Part shown: positions 24,860 through 35,655 of the stretch, piece by piece
Position numbering within the stretch: position 1 is the stretch's first letter
How the letters are laid out: each line of letters starts with the position of its first letter
Assembly (NCBI RefSeq): GCF_004770615.1
Contig: NZ_RQER01000005.1
Coordinates: forward strand, 1-64,000
Direction of reading: 5' to 3'
Source of the DNA: Leptospira langatensis
GTDB lineage: Bacteria > Spirochaetota > Leptospiria > Leptospirales > Leptospiraceae
Length of the DNA stretch: 64,000 bases
The notes under the pieces: model-generated
What the model was told of the DNA's origin: nothing
Databases searched by the model: none
What the model saw: the letters and a program-made list of their open reading frames with translations, nothing else
Position numbers and translations under genes: made by a program

Positions 24860-26308
24860 ATGAATTTCACCACTTCTCTCTATTTCTTTTTCTTTTTAGG
24901 CATCTTTCTTTTGCGGTGGATTCTGCCCGTATTTCGGTTTTTCCCAGTATGGATCCCCAAGCCTTTCTTATTGATCGGAAGCTATTTTTTTTATCTCTCT
25001 TGGGATCCTAGATTTGGGCTCCTTCTTTTTGGGAGTAGCGTGCTCGATTATTTGGTAGGGCTAGGAATGGGAAAAGCAAACCCTTCCGGACGGAAGAAAT
25101 TGCTTTTGGTTTCTTTACTTGGAAATCTTTCCGTTTTAGCCTTCTTTAAATATTTTAATTTCTTCATCGAGAGCGGAATCGCCCTATTTTCGGCATTTGG
25201 ACTGAATTTGCCTGTTCCTGTATGGCGCATTGCTCTCCCTGTAGGGATCTCTTTTTACACATTTCAGTCCCTCAGTTATACGATTGATGTGTACAAGAGG
25301 GAAATTTTGCCTGAAAAGAGCTTTTGGAATTACGCGTTATTCTTATCCTTCTTTCCTCAATTGGTTGCGGGTCCCATTGTCCCTGCCCGTGTTTTTCTTC
25401 CGCAACTTACGGCTCTTTCTTCCTGGAAGGACGTGCCGCTTCGAGAAGGTTTGCTCTTGATCGTGCTAGGTGTTTGGAAGAAGGCAGTATTTGCGGATTC
25501 TATTGCTGTTATTCCCGATCTTTTTTTTAAATCGCCGGAGATCTTTTCTGCTTCGTACGCTTGGTTGGCCGTTTTAGCGTATTCCCTCCAGATCTATTTT
25601 GATTTTAGCGGGTATACGGATATTGCTCTCGGCTCTGCTCTTCTTCTTGGTTTTCATCTGATCGAGAATTTTAGGATGCCCTACCTTGCCTCCAGCTTTT
25701 CGGATTTCTGGAGAAGATGGCACATTTCTCTTTCTTCTTGGCTTAGGAACTATTTGTACATTCCCTTGGGAGGGAATCGTAAGGGAGAGGCTCGAACCTA
25801 TATTCATTTATTCTTAACTATGCTTTTGGGCGGTCTCTGGCATGGGGCGAGTTGGAATTTCGTGATCTGGGGTGGCCTGCACGGTTCCTTTTTGGCCTTG
25901 GAGAGGATGGGCTCTTCTTTCTTTTTTGGTAGGAATGCGGAGAAGAATGTAATTTCTCCCGCTATTTTGAAGTACCTCTATCGTGGATTTGTGGTTTTTT
26001 CCGTTGTTCTTGCCTGGATCTTTTTTCGTTCTCCGGATTGGAAGACTACAGGATTGGTTTTTGGGAAATTATTCTCTTTTTCTTCCGGCCAGGAACCGAA
26101 TCGGGAAATTCTTAGGATGTTCGGTATGGTCTTTCTGTGCTTCTTGATTGCAACATGGATTGGAGTGAAGGACGAGCAGGATTCTCGTTTCCGGAGATGG
26201 TACGAAGGAGTTCCTTCTCTTTTATTTGGGGCCGGGATCGCTTTTGCGTTTCTTCTCGCAGTTTCTTTGGCTGCGGATTCTCAGCCCTTCCTTTATTTTG
26301 TTTTTTGA
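24860..26308 (+). CDS. MBOAT-family O-acyltransferase (AlgI-like)
   Basis: 482-residue integral membrane enzyme with about ten hydrophobic helices. Family hallmarks: FKYFNFF, YTFQSLSYTIDVYK, GPIVPARVFLPQL, DFSGYTDIALG, the DFWRRWHISLSSWLRNYLYIPLGG block, and the invariant histidine H328 in GGLWHGASWNFVIWG. Such proteins move acyl groups across the membrane to polysaccharides or peptidoglycan, usually together with a secreted SGNH-type partner. A candidate partner is encoded at 27,872, separated by an oppositely oriented membrane-protein gene. The natural acceptor here is unknown. Confidence 0.9.
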   Translation: MNFTTSLYFFFFLGIFLLRWILPVFRFFPVWIPKPFLLIGSYFFYLSWDPRFGLLLFGSSVLDYLVGLGMGKANPSGRKKLLLVSLLGNLSVLAFFKYFNFFIESGIALFSAFGLNLPVPVWRIALPVGISFYTFQSLSYTIDVYKREILPEKSFWNYALFLSFFPQLVAGPIVPARVFLPQLTALSSWKDVPLREGLLLIVLGVWKKAVFADSIAVIPDLFFKSPEIFSASYAWLAVLAYSLQIYFDFSGYTDIALGSALLLGFHLIENFRMPYLASSFSDFWRRWHISLSSWLRNYLYIPLGGNRKGEARTYIHLFLTMLLGGLWHGASWNFVIWGGLHGSFLALERMGSSFFFGRNAEKNVISPAILKYLYRGFVVFSVVLAWIFFRSPDWKTTGLVFGKLFSFSSGQEPNREILRMFGMVFLCFLIATWIGVKDEQDSRFRRWYEGVPSLLFGAGIAFAFLLAVSLAADSQPFLYFVF

Positions 26309-27834
26309 AACGGTCTTTGCAATAGTTCTATGATCTTTTCTGTGTTTTCGTAGACCAAAATTTTTGAGATCCCGTTCGGGCAATCCAAGATACGAGTCGG
26401 TTCTCCGTAAAAGGATTTGATCCTATGTTCTCCTAGTCCGTCCGGTAGAACTGCGATCGGTCCTTCGGGAGGGAATAAGAACCATTCTTTATTTGAGAGT
26501 GTATGAGTTCCTTCTAGAGTGCTGAAGTCGATCGGATATGCGAGTGTCTTGGTCTCGGAATAGATAAAGATCCTCTTTGCCTTTCTTGCTTCTGCGAGCA
26601 CTAATACAAAAGAATCCTTTTCCTTCCAATGGTCCACACAGGTAACCTCGTCCGGTCGGGAGAAGGAGATGGGTGCCCAATTTCCCTCCATCTGTCTGCG
26701 ATATCCTGTAAAGATACCAAGCCCGATCAAGAGCCCTAATATCGCGAAATTCCTGGAATTGCTTCTTTCTACAGGATTTTGAAGAGAAAGCAATACTCCG
26801 AAGAGCGCTGGGACCATGACGAATGCGGGAAGACTGATTTTCAGTCCGTTTTCGCCGGTGTAGATGCCTGTTAAAGGCGGAAGTAATAGAAGTATGAGTT
26901 GGAAATATCCGATAAAACCCAGGCTATGGCCCCATTCTTTGCTCTTCTTGAGGCACCAAAACGCTGTGATAAAACTGAGGACTAGAAAAATCCCGGGGAG
27001 ATCCAATCGGATGAGAGAAGAGACTAGATCCTTCCACCACATTAGAATAGAATCGGCGATCGGGATCTTGTTTGGGGATTGGATGGTGAGCAGAACTCTG
27101 AGCACCATGTTCAAAGCGATCCCAATTGCTCCCGCAAAAAAGAACTTCAAGGAGATCATTGGAAAGGAGATCCCCCATCTTCCGTACCTTCTCGCCCAAG
27201 TAAGGGCTGCGGCAAAATACAGTTCGAAGACCAAGATCCGATCTGATAGTGTGATCAAAGATAGGATCGGAAAGACTGAGTTCTTCGGGACCTTCTCCTT
27301 TCTTAAATAAGGCCAGATCCAAAGGGTTGTGATAAATGCACTAATATGTACGGAAGGAAGATATAAAAAGTACAGAAGAGAAAATTTCTCGGATAATATG
27401 AATAAAAAGGAAAGGGAGAGGAAGCTGAGCGTATAACTTTGTGATTTTCCCATCTTCGGTTCCAAGGTTCGGATGAATCTTCCCATCACCAAGGCAAGAA
27501 CGATCACTTGAAGGATCGCATAGGCCACTAAGGTTAGGAAGATATCTCCAGTTGCGTATCCTAGTAGGAAGATCGCAGGAAGGTCCGGAAAAAAATAAGG
27601 AGTAGGAGCGAAAGACCATCCTCGGAGTGGGCTGCTATCCCGCAAAACGTCGAGTAGGATTGTAGGTAAATATAGTGCTTCGGTATTCCAAAACAATTCT
27701 TTAGGAAGACTGATCACAGAAAAGGCTAGGGAGACAATGAAGATTAGTATGGAAGTCCAAAGCCAAATCACTCTGGAAGCCTGGCCAAACTTGCATTCGA
27801 GGTAAAGAAGAAAATGGAAACTAATTCTGGACAA
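26293..27834 (-). CDS. polytopic membrane protein, unknown
   Basis: 513 residues with roughly ten hydrophobic helices in the first 380 residues and a soluble C-terminal domain (VTCVDHWKEKDSFVLVLAEA to the end). The layout resembles GT-C-type glycosyltransferases, but no catalytic DxD/DE motif in the first loop is evident, so I do not call it one. The start is a TTG at 27,834 with no good ribosome site; a GTG 21 codons later just before the first helix is possible. The 3' end overlaps the MBOAT gene by 16 bp tail to tail. Confidence 0.6.
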   Translation of the reverse strand: MSRISFHFLLYLECKFGQASRVIWLWTSILIFIVSLAFSVISLPKELFWNTEALYLPTILLDVLRDSSPLRGWSFAPTPYFFPDLPAIFLLGYATGDIFLTLVAYAILQVIVLALVMGRFIRTLEPKMGKSQSYTLSFLSLSFLFILSEKFSLLYFLYLPSVHISAFITTLWIWPYLRKEKVPKNSVFPILSLITLSDRILVFELYFAAALTWARRYGRWGISFPMISLKFFFAGAIGIALNMVLRVLLTIQSPNKIPIADSILMWWKDLVSSLIRLDLPGIFLVLSFITAFWCLKKSKEWGHSLGFIGYFQLILLLLPPLTGIYTGENGLKISLPAFVMVPALFGVLLSLQNPVERSNSRNFAILGLLIGLGIFTGYRRQMEGNWAPISFSRPDEVTCVDHWKEKDSFVLVLAEARKAKRIFIYSETKTLAYPIDFSTLEGTHTLSNKEWFLFPPEGPIAVLPDGLGEHRIKSFYGEPTRILDCPNGISKILVYENTEKIIELLQRPFQKTK

Positions 27835-27871
27835 AGTAGGATTTACGAATTAGTTTGGGGAAGCAGCACAA

Positions 27872-29428
27872 ATGAGTTCTTCTAATCCGAACTACTCCAA
27901 AGTCTTTCTCCTTCTTTCCGGCATTTGTTTTGTAATTCTTTTGGATGCTTTCTTCTTTAAATTCGGGTTATGGATCCTACCGAACGAATCTTCTTGGGGC
28001 TCGGATTATTTTTATAATTTTCTCCAGGAATATAAATCCATGGGAGCTAAGAAAAAGGAAAAATTCCGGCTCCTTCTCTTGGGCTCAAGCGTTACTCATT
28101 ACTCTTTAAATCAAAAAGATCTAGCTTCGGAAATTTCCAAGCTCTCCGGCAAAGAGGTCGATGTGGAGATCCTATCTTACGGCGGTATGGCTCCTTTGGA
28201 TGCCTATCTTTTGAGAGAGAAGATCGCAGACCTAGATCCGGATCTGATCCTATATCCTGTGAATTTCGTGGATTGGAGATTGTATAGGACCTATGTTCTG
28301 GAACCCGAAACCGGAAAGAACGAGACCATTGCCGAAGACAAATTACTCCGGGATGCTTTTGATTGGAGCGATGCTCCTCAATCTAGATTTCTTTTTCCTT
28401 GGGAAACAGTATCCGAATTTTGGAATATTCTCGGAATAGAAAAAGATGCGGAACTCTTAGCCGCATCCTTATTCGGATCTTATCGATACAAAGGGATCTA
28501 TTGGAAGATCCTAAGCTCTCTTTGGGAGCATCGTTTCGGTAGGAACTCCAGCTATAGAGAATACAACGGAGTGCAGATCCCGGAAAGGGTGACTTCCAGA
28601 GGTTGGACCGGAAAGAATTTCTCGTTCTTTCCGAAAGAATACATGGCCCGCCGAGGATTTTACATCCAAATCGTGGAAGAGATCTTGCAAGAAGGAGAAC
28701 TGAAACTCGAATTTCGAAATTCTTCGGGAGTATCCCAATCTTTCGAATTTTCTTCTCCCGGATGGAAGAAGATCCTTTTGGATCCTAGATTTTTAAAAGA
28801 AGGTTCCGAAGATCCGGATGCGCTCGTGAAAGCCGAGCTTTCAAATACTTGGACTCCGTATGAGGCCGGCCCGGAGCATAAGGACTGGATCTTGGATCGA
28901 TTGGGAGTTCGATTGCAGCAAACCTTTGGAGAAGAAGGGTCGAGGCAAGGAATGCAATTCACTCGAGAAGAAAGGACAGAGGATCTGCGTTATTTGGGGA
29001 TGTCGGAAAAGGAATACGCGGAGTATTTCCAGTTTCGGATCTTTGCGGATCCTAAGCTCAGGCCGGGGACCCAGTATTTGAGGGTTCTTGCGGATGCTAA
29101 GAAGAGAATAGCGACTGAGAGTTTCCGTCCGGTATTGCATTTTCGTTATATGAAGGAGCTCCTACAATTCCTAAGGGAGAGAAGGGTCCCTGTTCTTCTC
29201 ATCAATAATCCGGAGAATCCGATCAGTCTTTCCTGGTACGAGAAGTCTAGTTGGTATAAGGAGCACTTAGACTATTTGAGAACGATCAGCGGAGGAGATA
29301 ATTTCTTTTTGGATTGGAAGGATGAGTTGAGGCCGACTGATTTTTGGGACTTCCATCATTTCACTTATCAAGCAATGACAAAGATGAATTCTAAGTATGC
29401 ACAGGCGGTATTGAAATTTGTCGAATGA
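27872..29428 (+). CDS. membrane-anchored SGNH-like protein, probable partner of the MBOAT
   Basis: 518 residues. An N-terminal anchor (VFLLLSGICFVILLDAFFF) is followed by a domain with the SGNH block I serine in LLLLGSSVTHYSL (S72/S73) and, at the C-terminus, the matching D-x-x-H in DFWDFHHFTYQ (about 490-500). These are the nucleophile and Asp/His positions of the GDSL/SGNH fold, as in AlgJ/AlgX or PatB-like proteins that finish O-acetylation outside the membrane. The middle section (about 200-370) is an insert without recognisable fold. Pairing with the MBOAT gene is inferred from proximity. Confidence 0.7.
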   Translation: MSSSNPNYSKVFLLLSGICFVILLDAFFFKFGLWILPNESSWGSDYFYNFLQEYKSMGAKKKEKFRLLLLGSSVTHYSLNQKDLASEISKLSGKEVDVEILSYGGMAPLDAYLLREKIADLDPDLILYPVNFVDWRLYRTYVLEPETGKNETIAEDKLLRDAFDWSDAPQSRFLFPWETVSEFWNILGIEKDAELLAASLFGSYRYKGIYWKILSSLWEHRFGRNSSYREYNGVQIPERVTSRGWTGKNFSFFPKEYMARRGFYIQIVEEILQEGELKLEFRNSSGVSQSFEFSSPGWKKILLDPRFLKEGSEDPDALVKAELSNTWTPYEAGPEHKDWILDRLGVRLQQTFGEEGSRQGMQFTREERTEDLRYLGMSEKEYAEYFQFRIFADPKLRPGTQYLRVLADAKKRIATESFRPVLHFRYMKELLQFLRERRVPVLLINNPENPISLSWYEKSSWYKEHLDYLRTISGGDNFFLDWKDELRPTDFWDFHHFTYQAMTKMNSKYAQAVLKFVE

Positions 29429-29503
29429 CAGTCTATGTGCATGCAAAAAGATAGAGAAAAACTGCGGGCTTGTGGAAGCTCCGCGAATGGTTGAATAAGT
29501 TCT

Positions 29504-30550
29504 ATGGCCAAAATCAATGTCGCCGTTTTGGGAGCCACTGGCTCCGTCGGGCAGAGGTTCATCCAACTTTTGGAGAACCATCCTTATTTTCAGGTTACCC
29601 ATCTATGCGCTTCCGAGAACAGCGCAGGCAAAACATACGCTGAAGTGATGAAGAAACGTTGGAAAATTTCCTCCGACATCCCTTCTTACGCTCGCGACAT
29701 AATTATCACGCTTCCGGATCCTAAGCGGACTCCTGGAGTGAAGCTTGCTTTTTCCGGCTTAGACGCCTCCGTTGCCGGAGAAGTAGAGACGAGCTTCGCT
29801 GAATCCGGTATACATATTATTTCCAATTCCAAGAACCATAGAATGGTGGAGAATGTTCCTCTTCTTTCGGCAGAAGTGAATGCGAATCATTTGGATGTGA
29901 TCGCCAATCAAAAGACTCCTGGAAAGATCATCACTAACTCGAACTGCACGATCATGGGAGTTACTATCTCCCTCAAACCGCTCTTTGACAAATTCGGACT
30001 AGAGTCCGTTATGATCTTCTCCATGCAGGCCATTTCCGGCGCCGGCTATCCTGGAGTTCCTTCCATGGATATTTTGGGCAACGTGGTTCCCTTCATTGGG
30101 GGAGAAGAAGATAAGGCCGAGATCGAGCCATTGAAATGCCTGGGCAAGGTGGAAGGCGGAAAAATTTTGAATGCAGATTTCAAAATTTCCGCTCACTGTA
30201 ATCGTGTGCCGGTTTTTGACGGGCATACTGTTTGTGTTTCCGTTAAGCTCAAGAAGAAGGTCAGCGAATCCGAAATTTTAGAAGCCTGGTCTTCGTTTAA
30301 AGGCGAACCTCAGGAATTAAATTTGCCGCTGGCCCCGAATCCTCCGATTCTTTATCGTCAAGAAGAAGATAGGCCTCAGCCTCGTCTGGATCTAGAAACC
30401 GGAAAGAGTATGACCACCGTTATCGGCAGATTGCGTCCCGATCCGATTTTAGATTGGAAATACGTAGTCCTTAGCCATAATACGGTCCGTGGGGCTGCCG
30501 GAGCCGCGCTTTTAAACGCGGAACTGATGTATCGTAAGAGCCTACTCTAA
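29504..30550 (+). CDS. asd: aspartate-semialdehyde dehydrogenase Asd
   Basis: Reduces aspartyl phosphate to aspartate semialdehyde for lysine/DAP, threonine and methionine synthesis. NADP-binding [10 protein letters not shown] is at the N-terminus and the catalytic cysteine C148 lies in NSNCTIMG. The [18 protein letters not shown] and [11 protein letters not shown] blocks are of the archaeal/fungal-type enzyme rather than the enterobacterial type. 348 residues, normal. A repeat octamer (GGAGTTCC, 30,053) falls in the PGVPS codons. The next gene starts 14 bp later. Confidence 0.96.
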   Translation: MAKINVAVLGATGSVGQRFIQLLENHPYFQVTHLCASENSAGKTYAEVMKKRWKISSDIPSYARDIIITLPDPKRTPGVKLAFSGLDASVAGEVETSFAESGIHIISNSKNHRMVENVPLLSAEVNANHLDVIANQKTPGKIITNSNCTIMGVTISLKPLFDKFGLESVMIFSMQAISGAGYPGVPSMDILGNVVPFIGGEEDKAEIEPLKCLGKVEGGKILNADFKISAHCNRVPVFDGHTVCVSVKLKKKVSESEILEAWSSFKGEPQELNLPLAPNPPILYRQEEDRPQPRLDLETGKSMTTVIGRLRPDPILDWKYVVLSHNTVRGAAGAALLNAELMYRKSLL

Positions 30551-30564
30551 AAAGAGGATGACCC

Positions 30565-32535
30565 ATGCTGGATCCCCAATCACCGGAACTAAAGGTAGCT
30601 GACTATAATTCTACGTTACAGTTAACTCAAGCTTTAGAAGCCCGTGGGGATTTCCAGTACAAGGGAATTCATAAGCTCGTCCTGATCATCGGGGATTGGA
30701 CCGAAAAATACGTAGCAAATAAGATCCTTCCGAATACGGAGCAGTTAGCCAGGGAGCTTACCTTGGATAAGGAAAGGGTTTCCGCCTATCTCAAGGAGAT
30801 GACTGCTCGCCATAATCCTCCTCTAGTAAAGAAGATCTGTATGGTGGATTATAATCCGACTGGGGATTCTTCGGATGGAAGGATCACTTCTTTCTTAAGA
30901 CTGATCACCGTCTTTGCTCGGCCCTCACAGACGGATGCAGGTTCCAGTCACCGATATGTGGATGGGGTCAATCTAACTTCTTTTAGTTCCATCCAGAGAT
31001 GGGTTAAGGAGAAGAGGCAGTTCCCTGGAAAGGAAAACTTCCAGAGATGGGTTTACGATTGCATCGATAATAATAAACTGAGTGAGACCTACGCTTCTTC
31101 CGAAATTGGGAACTTATTCCAAGATACTTTCGATGTGACCCCTGTCTTGAAGCAGACTACGATCAATATCCATCTCAAGCCGGTCTTGAAGAAGTTGGTG
31201 GATAATCGGACTCTCTATTTCTATAGAAATGAAAATGCACTGAGTCCCGGGAATCGTTCCGTATTTTATTATAATATTCACGATGAGATCATCGCAAGAT
31301 TAGAAGCGTATAAGAAGTATCTGGTTGAGAAGATCATTCCGGAATTACAAAGGATCGGAGTGTTAGGAAATTTTTCGGAGCAGGATCTGGAAAATACAAG
31401 ATCCATAGCGACCCAAGTGTTGCCTTTCTTGAGCCCGGCATACGGGGATCAAAAAACCGCTGTAGAAGAATTGCTTTCTTTGATCCATTTCGAAGAAGAA
31501 GAAAAGGACAAGAAGGAAAAAGAGGAGAAGAAAGCGAAGCTTTCCGAACTTCTGGACTATATTAAATCCGCGAATCGACTCGTGGATCTGAATTATTTGC
31601 GCTTTCGCGGGGAAGCGATCGGAGAAGAGATCAGAAACCTGATCATCAATCACGATATGATACTCCATGCAGAATTTGCGGATAAAAAAAGCCTGTACAC
31701 ATTTGTCTTACATAAGGAATGCATTAACGGAGCCATCGAGACTGCAAAGAGGGTGAATATCGCGACCGGAAACGACACAGAGATCCGAGTATTAGCTAAA
31801 ATGAATATTCGGGACTTTCTGGAGTCGAGAGAGGCAAGTTCTCAGTTCGAAAAACTGGAGTATTCTTCTCTTTTTAAGTATCTTCCTTTCATAACCCGCT
31901 TCTTCCGATCCATTTTCGGGAATGTAATGGTGCATCGATTCGAGGCGGAGGAGATCCGAGCTCGTCTTGCCGCCGAGCAGAACAAAAAAGTCTTAGAAGC
32001 TAAGACCAAAGCGGCCCAAGAAGAGAAGGTGCGTCTGGCAGAAAGAAGAATTAAAGATAAGGAAGCGGCAGAAGCGACTGCAAAGGCAAGAGCAGTGGCG
32101 GCGATGGCGGCTTCCAGTTCGGAAAATTCCCCTTCTCGTAGCGCTGCAAGTCCCGAGCAGGATGCAGAAACCAAGCAAATGCTCACATCGGTCCTGGACA
32201 TTTTGGATCATGCCTGGAATGGAGGAGAGTATCCTGATCGGAACTATCTAGTACAGGCATTAGGTGGATCCCAAGACGAAAATACGGTCATTAACTTTCT
32301 GAAAAAGAATGCAAAAAAGGAAATCCATTCCTTTATGGTAAGAAATCAGGAAGAGCAGTATTCTTTTCCGGTGCTTGTGACGAGAAGGTTCTTGAAGAAG
32401 AACGGTAGAGGCTTATTGGATAAAGCCAAGAAGATCGTAGACGAGCAAAAGAATGCGGGAATGCCGGAGCAGGAAAAGTTCGATTTTTATATATCTTTGG
32501 AAGATTTCCTGAACAGAACCCTTCCTAAGATCTGA
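30565..32535 (+). CDS. large unknown protein with coiled-coil segment
   Basis: 656 residues, not assignable. No signal peptide. The N-terminal third has helix-turn-helix-like features ([24 protein letters not shown]), a long charged region follows ([20 protein letters not shown] near 310), then an Ala/Glu/Lys-rich coiled coil (about 460-535), and a C-terminal helical domain. It starts 14 bp after asd with a good GAGG site, so the two are probably cotranscribed. A leptospiral lineage-specific protein is likely. Confidence 0.6.
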   Translation: MLDPQSPELKVADYNSTLQLTQALEARGDFQYKGIHKLVLIIGDWTEKYVANKILPNTEQLARELTLDKERVSAYLKEMTARHNPPLVKKICMVDYNPTGDSSDGRITSFLRLITVFARPSQTDAGSSHRYVDGVNLTSFSSIQRWVKEKRQFPGKENFQRWVYDCIDNNKLSETYASSEIGNLFQDTFDVTPVLKQTTINIHLKPVLKKLVDNRTLYFYRNENALSPGNRSVFYYNIHDEIIARLEAYKKYLVEKIIPELQRIGVLGNFSEQDLENTRSIATQVLPFLSPAYGDQKTAVEELLSLIHFEEEEKDKKEKEEKKAKLSELLDYIKSANRLVDLNYLRFRGEAIGEEIRNLIINHDMILHAEFADKKSLYTFVLHKECINGAIETAKRVNIATGNDTEIRVLAKMNIRDFLESREASSQFEKLEYSSLFKYLPFITRFFRSIFGNVMVHRFEAEEIRARLAAEQNKKVLEAKTKAAQEEKVRLAERRIKDKEAAEATAKARAVAAMAASSSENSPSRSAASPEQDAETKQMLTSVLDILDHAWNGGEYPDRNYLVQALGGSQDENTVINFLKKNAKKEIHSFMVRNQEEQYSFPVLVTRRFLKKNGRGLLDKAKKIVDEQKNAGMPEQEKFDFYISLEDFLNRTLPKI

Positions 32536-32577
32536 CTCCGTCTTTTTATTATAGAAAACTTATATAGATCACCCCAA

Positions 32578-34008
32578 ATGAAGAATGAATTAGTCAATTA
32601 TAGAAAAACAAAGATCATTTGTACGATCGGCCCAGCGACCGCAGACAAGAAAATGATCCAAGCCTTGGCCGAATCAGGGATGAATATTGCCCGACTGAAC
32701 ATGTCTCATGGAAATCATGATTTTCATAGATCTGTGATCCGCTCCATTAAAGCACTGAACAAGGATGTCTTAAAGCATCCGATCGCAATTCTTCTGGATA
32801 CCCAAGGGCCTGAGATCCGTACAGGAGATCTCCAAGTGGACCATTTGGATCTAAAAGTGGGGGAATCATTCACGTTCCATATCATTCCCGGAGAAGAATC
32901 GGAAGAGCAGTCCGTTTTCGTAAATTATCGAGACATCGTAAACGATCTAAAGATAGGGGATCGAGTTACCGTAGATAACGGTCTGATCAATCTTGTTGTG
33001 GAAGAAATACAAGAAACCGCTTTAAAGTGTAAAGTGGTGGATGGTGGTAAATTAGGTTCTCGTAAACATATTAATTTACCTGGGATCCGGGTGAATTTGC
33101 CTTCTATCACTCAGAAGGATCACAAAGATATTCTCTTCGGTTTAGAAGAAGATGTGGACTTCATTGCACTTTCTTTCGTGCGCTCAGCAGAGGACATACA
33201 TCAGCTAAGACAGATTATCGAAGAGAATAACGGGCATTCTGCGATCGTTGCAAAGATCGAAGATCAAGAAGCAGTCAAGAATATGGTTGAGATCGTAGAT
33301 GCTGCGGATGGGGTCATGGTGGCGAGAGGTGATCTGGGTGTCGAATTGCCGATCGAAGAATTGCCTTTGATCCAAAGAGCGATCATCAAAGAATGCGCGA
33401 TCAAAGGAAAGAGAGTGATCGTAGCGACTCACCTTTTAGAGTCTATGATCAATAATCCTTCTCCAACTCGCGCAGAAGTGACTGACGTTGCAAACGCAGT
33501 CTTCGAAGAAGCGGACGCAATCATGCTTTCCGGAGAAACTGCTGCAGGAAAATTTCCTGTCCGTTGCGTGGAGATGTTACATAAAATTTCCGAAAGAGTT
33601 GAGAAAGCGCCCGGACTTGGATACGTTTTGGAAAGAGTTCCTTCTACTAAAAAGGAAGAAATGGCTCGATCTGCTGCTCTTCTTTCCGATTCGATCAAGA
33701 GTCCCGCAATCATTGTGATTACCAGAAGAGGAACTACTGCATTAAATGTGGCCTCCTTCCACCCGAGACATCCTTTGATCTATGCTTTCACGAACATGAC
33801 CACTGTCAGACGTAAACTTTGGCTTACTCGTAGTGTGATTCCCTACAGGATCGATTTTTCGAGCGATCCTGAGAAGACGATCAAGCTTGCAATTGAGACC
33901 TTAAAGACAAGTGGCCGGGTAAAAGAGGGAGATCAGGTCGTGATCCTGTCGGACATTATTGCAGGTGCAGACCGGGTGGAAACAATCCAGGTCAGGGATG
34001 TTAAGTAG
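32578..34008 (+). CDS. pyk: pyruvate kinase
   Basis: Glycolytic enzyme that transfers phosphate from phosphoenolpyruvate to [44 protein letters not shown], the active-site [11 protein letters not shown] lysine/glutamate segment, [11 protein letters not shown] and [15 protein letters not shown] are all present. 476 residues, typical of bacterial type. A GGAAGGAACTCC repeat begins right at its stop codon (34,008), the first of the dense repeat cluster. Confidence 0.97.
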   Translation: MKNELVNYRKTKIICTIGPATADKKMIQALAESGMNIARLNMSHGNHDFHRSVIRSIKALNKDVLKHPIAILLDTQGPEIRTGDLQVDHLDLKVGESFTFHIIPGEESEEQSVFVNYRDIVNDLKIGDRVTVDNGLINLVVEEIQETALKCKVVDGGKLGSRKHINLPGIRVNLPSITQKDHKDILFGLEEDVDFIALSFVRSAEDIHQLRQIIEENNGHSAIVAKIEDQEAVKNMVEIVDAADGVMVARGDLGVELPIEELPLIQRAIIKECAIKGKRVIVATHLLESMINNPSPTRAEVTDVANAVFEEADAIMLSGETAAGKFPVRCVEMLHKISERVEKAPGLGYVLERVPSTKKEEMARSAALLSDSIKSPAIIVITRRGTTALNVASFHPRHPLIYAFTNMTTVRRKLWLTRSVIPYRIDFSSDPEKTIKLAIETLKTSGRVKEGDQVVILSDIIAGADRVETIQVRDVK

Positions 34009-34018
34009 GAAGGAACTC

Positions 34019-34291
34019 CTATCCCTCGGCTTGGTTAGAGACTTGTTGATTTAACCAATTTAGGACCCATTCTTGTAATCCAAGGCTTTGAAAGGCTTCG
34101 AGAAGCATTCCGGTATAGCTAATTGAGGATTGCAAGCGTTCAAAATTAAGTCTGACCTGGAGTTTCTTTATCTGAAGGTAGAGCTGGAGTTCCTGCTTGT
34201 TCATTTCGGAAGGGTCTTTCCAGGGGGTATAGTCAGCCCCGGAAAGTGGGTTCAGTTTGAAAATGTCTCCTGGAGAGGGTTTTTTGCTCAT
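34019..34291 (-). CDS. small unknown protein, last gene of a DUF883/holin-like set
   Basis: 90 residues, helical, without signal or membrane segment (SGADYTPWKDPSEMNKQEL, LQIKKLQVRLNFERL). Not recognised. It follows the holin-like gene by 25 bp on the same strand, so it belongs to the same operon; the position is like yqjK in the enterobacterial yqjD-yqjE-yqjK cluster, but I see no sequence evidence for that. The ribosome site AAGGA is supplied by a copy of the GAAGGAACTCC repeat 10 bp before the ATG. Confidence 0.6.
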   Translation of the reverse strand: MSKKPSPGDIFKLNPLSGADYTPWKDPSEMNKQELQLYLQIKKLQVRLNFERLQSSISYTGMLLEAFQSLGLQEWVLNWLNQQVSNQAEG

Positions 34292-34316
34292 TAGTAAGGT
34301 GGAGTTCCTTCTTCTG

Positions 34317-34700
34317 CTAACTTTTAAACTTTTTTGCGACTAGCAGAAACGAGATAAGCGAGATTCCAAAACACAATCCTCCTGTTCCGAGAAGGGCAGG
34401 TAATGGATCTCCTCCTGATATCCTTTGCAAATATAGGAAGAATGCGCCAAGTAAGAATAGGATACTGAGGCTAATAAAAAATAGGCCTACTCTTAAGAAT
34501 AGGTAAGCCTGAACTCCGTTAATAATTTGTTCGACTGCTACCTTTTTTGCATATAGGAGCAGCGTCTCGAAATACTCGGCAATAGAATTAATGAATGCGA
34601 GCAGGTGTTCCTTCAGTTCAAAATTAATGAATGAGGGCCCATCCTGCTTGTCAGTGCCGTCCTGAGAAATATCTTCTGAACTTGATTTATTTGAAGCCAA
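34317..34700 (-). CDS. YqjE/holin-III-like two-helix membrane protein
   Basis: 127 residues. After a polar N-terminus come an amphipathic helix and two transmembrane segments (about 72-92, FLRVGLFFISLSILFLLGAFF, and 100-123), the layout of the phage holin superfamily III/DUF1469 proteins such as YqjE. Its neighbour is a DUF883 (YqjD-like) gene 12 bp upstream, the usual genomic pair. Probably membrane-associated stress or ribosome-tethering function as for that pair; unproven here. The start is TTG. Confidence 0.65.
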   Translation of the reverse strand: MASNKSSSEDISQDGTDKQDGPSFINFELKEHLLAFINSIAEYFETLLLYAKKVAVEQIINGVQAYLFLRVGLFFISLSILFLLGAFFLYLQRISGGDPLPALLGTGGLCFGISLISFLLVAKKFKS

Positions 34701-34712
34701 GCGTTGTTCCGA

Positions 34713-34991
34713 TTACTTTCTTCGACCGATTAACATTCCAATAATGACGCCAAGCCCGACGCCTACACCTAAGCTAATCAAAGTAGCTTTTTGCGGGTTT
34801 TCTTTAATATAAGCACCGGTCTGATCTATGATTTGCTTAGCTTTCTCGCTAGTCTCGCCGGTGACCTGCTTTAGTTTTTCTTTCAAATCTGATACGTGTT
34901 CCAAATATTCCTCCCTGGCCTTTCCAGTGATCTGTTTGGCCTTATCTTTTAAGATCTGGAGTTCCTCACCTAAATTCTCGGCTTTAGACAT
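34713..34991 (-). CDS. DUF883 (ElaB/YqjD-like) membrane-anchored protein
   Basis: 92 residues: a long charged coiled helix with repeated [16 protein letters not shown] segments, then a C-terminal membrane helix with a glycine zipper ([16 protein letters not shown]) and the ending GRRK, all diagnostic of DUF883. In E. coli YqjD and ElaB this tail anchors the protein and the helix binds ribosomes in stationary phase. I chose ATG 34,991, preceded by a strong GGAGG, over an upstream in-frame codon. First gene of a three-gene set. Confidence 0.8.
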   Translation of the reverse strand: MSKAENLGEELQILKDKAKQITGKAREEYLEHVSDLKEKLKQVTGETSEKAKQIIDQTGAYIKENPQKATLISLGVGVGLGVIIGMLIGRRK

Positions 34992-35226
34992 AAGAACGTT
35001 CCTCCATGGACTTTTATGATGGTATATAGCTTCAATTTCAAGAATTTTACATTCGGAAATCATTGATTCGTAAAAATTGCAGACCTTAAATAAGAGAGTA
35101 GGGATAAATAGGTCGATAAAAGTGGTCTAACAGGGAAAATGGCGAAAGGGGATCTTCGGAGAATGAAACGAAGAAGCCCATTTCAAGCGAATCCATTCCT
35201 GTTGATTAAAGCCTAAGGTGAATGGC

Positions 35227-35640
35227 ATGAATTTAATTTCCAAAATTGCTAAAATTCGAAGAACGCAAAAGCAAAGAATATATAATCGCGCTTATCGACA
35301 AGCGTTGAAACACCTTAAAAAAGAATTTAAGGCTGAGGCTGACCGCCACGCCCAGGCGGAGAAAGAATTAGAGAAGTACTATAGAAAGGATGTTGATAGC
35401 GAGGCAAAGAAGACTCGCAAAAAGATCCAAGAATTAGAGAACTATAAGCTTCTTTTAGAACGTAAAGAAATGGAAATAGAATCTAAATTGGCTTTCTTGA
35501 GTGACCAGCTTCACAAGATTGAGGAATTGAAAGCAAGAATGGACGGAGCAGTGAACCTAATGGCGAGAGCCGGCTCCCTTTCCAATGGTGCGATTGATGA
35601 CGCCGAGAAAATTAAACAGGCCTTGAAGAAGGTTCTGTAG
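35227..35640 (+). CDS. coiled-coil protein, unknown
   Basis: 137 residues made almost wholly of charged heptad-like helix (EAKKTRKKIQELENYKLLL, KEMEIESKLAFLSDQLHKIEEL). Basic N-terminus. No family recognised. The ATG at 35,227 has AAGGTG at the right distance; an in-frame GTG nine bases upstream is the alternative. The pterin dehydratase gene follows 15 bp later. Confidence 0.6.
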   Translation: MNLISKIAKIRRTQKQRIYNRAYRQALKHLKKEFKAEADRHAQAEKELEKYYRKDVDSEAKKTRKKIQELENYKLLLERKEMEIESKLAFLSDQLHKIEELKARMDGAVNLMARAGSLSNGAIDDAEKIKQALKKVL

Positions 35641-35655
35641 TTTTAGGATAAATTG

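Noticed and set aside
26293..27834. GT-C glycosyltransferase
   Set aside because: Topology would fit, but the acidic catalytic motif in the first periplasmic loop is not visible.
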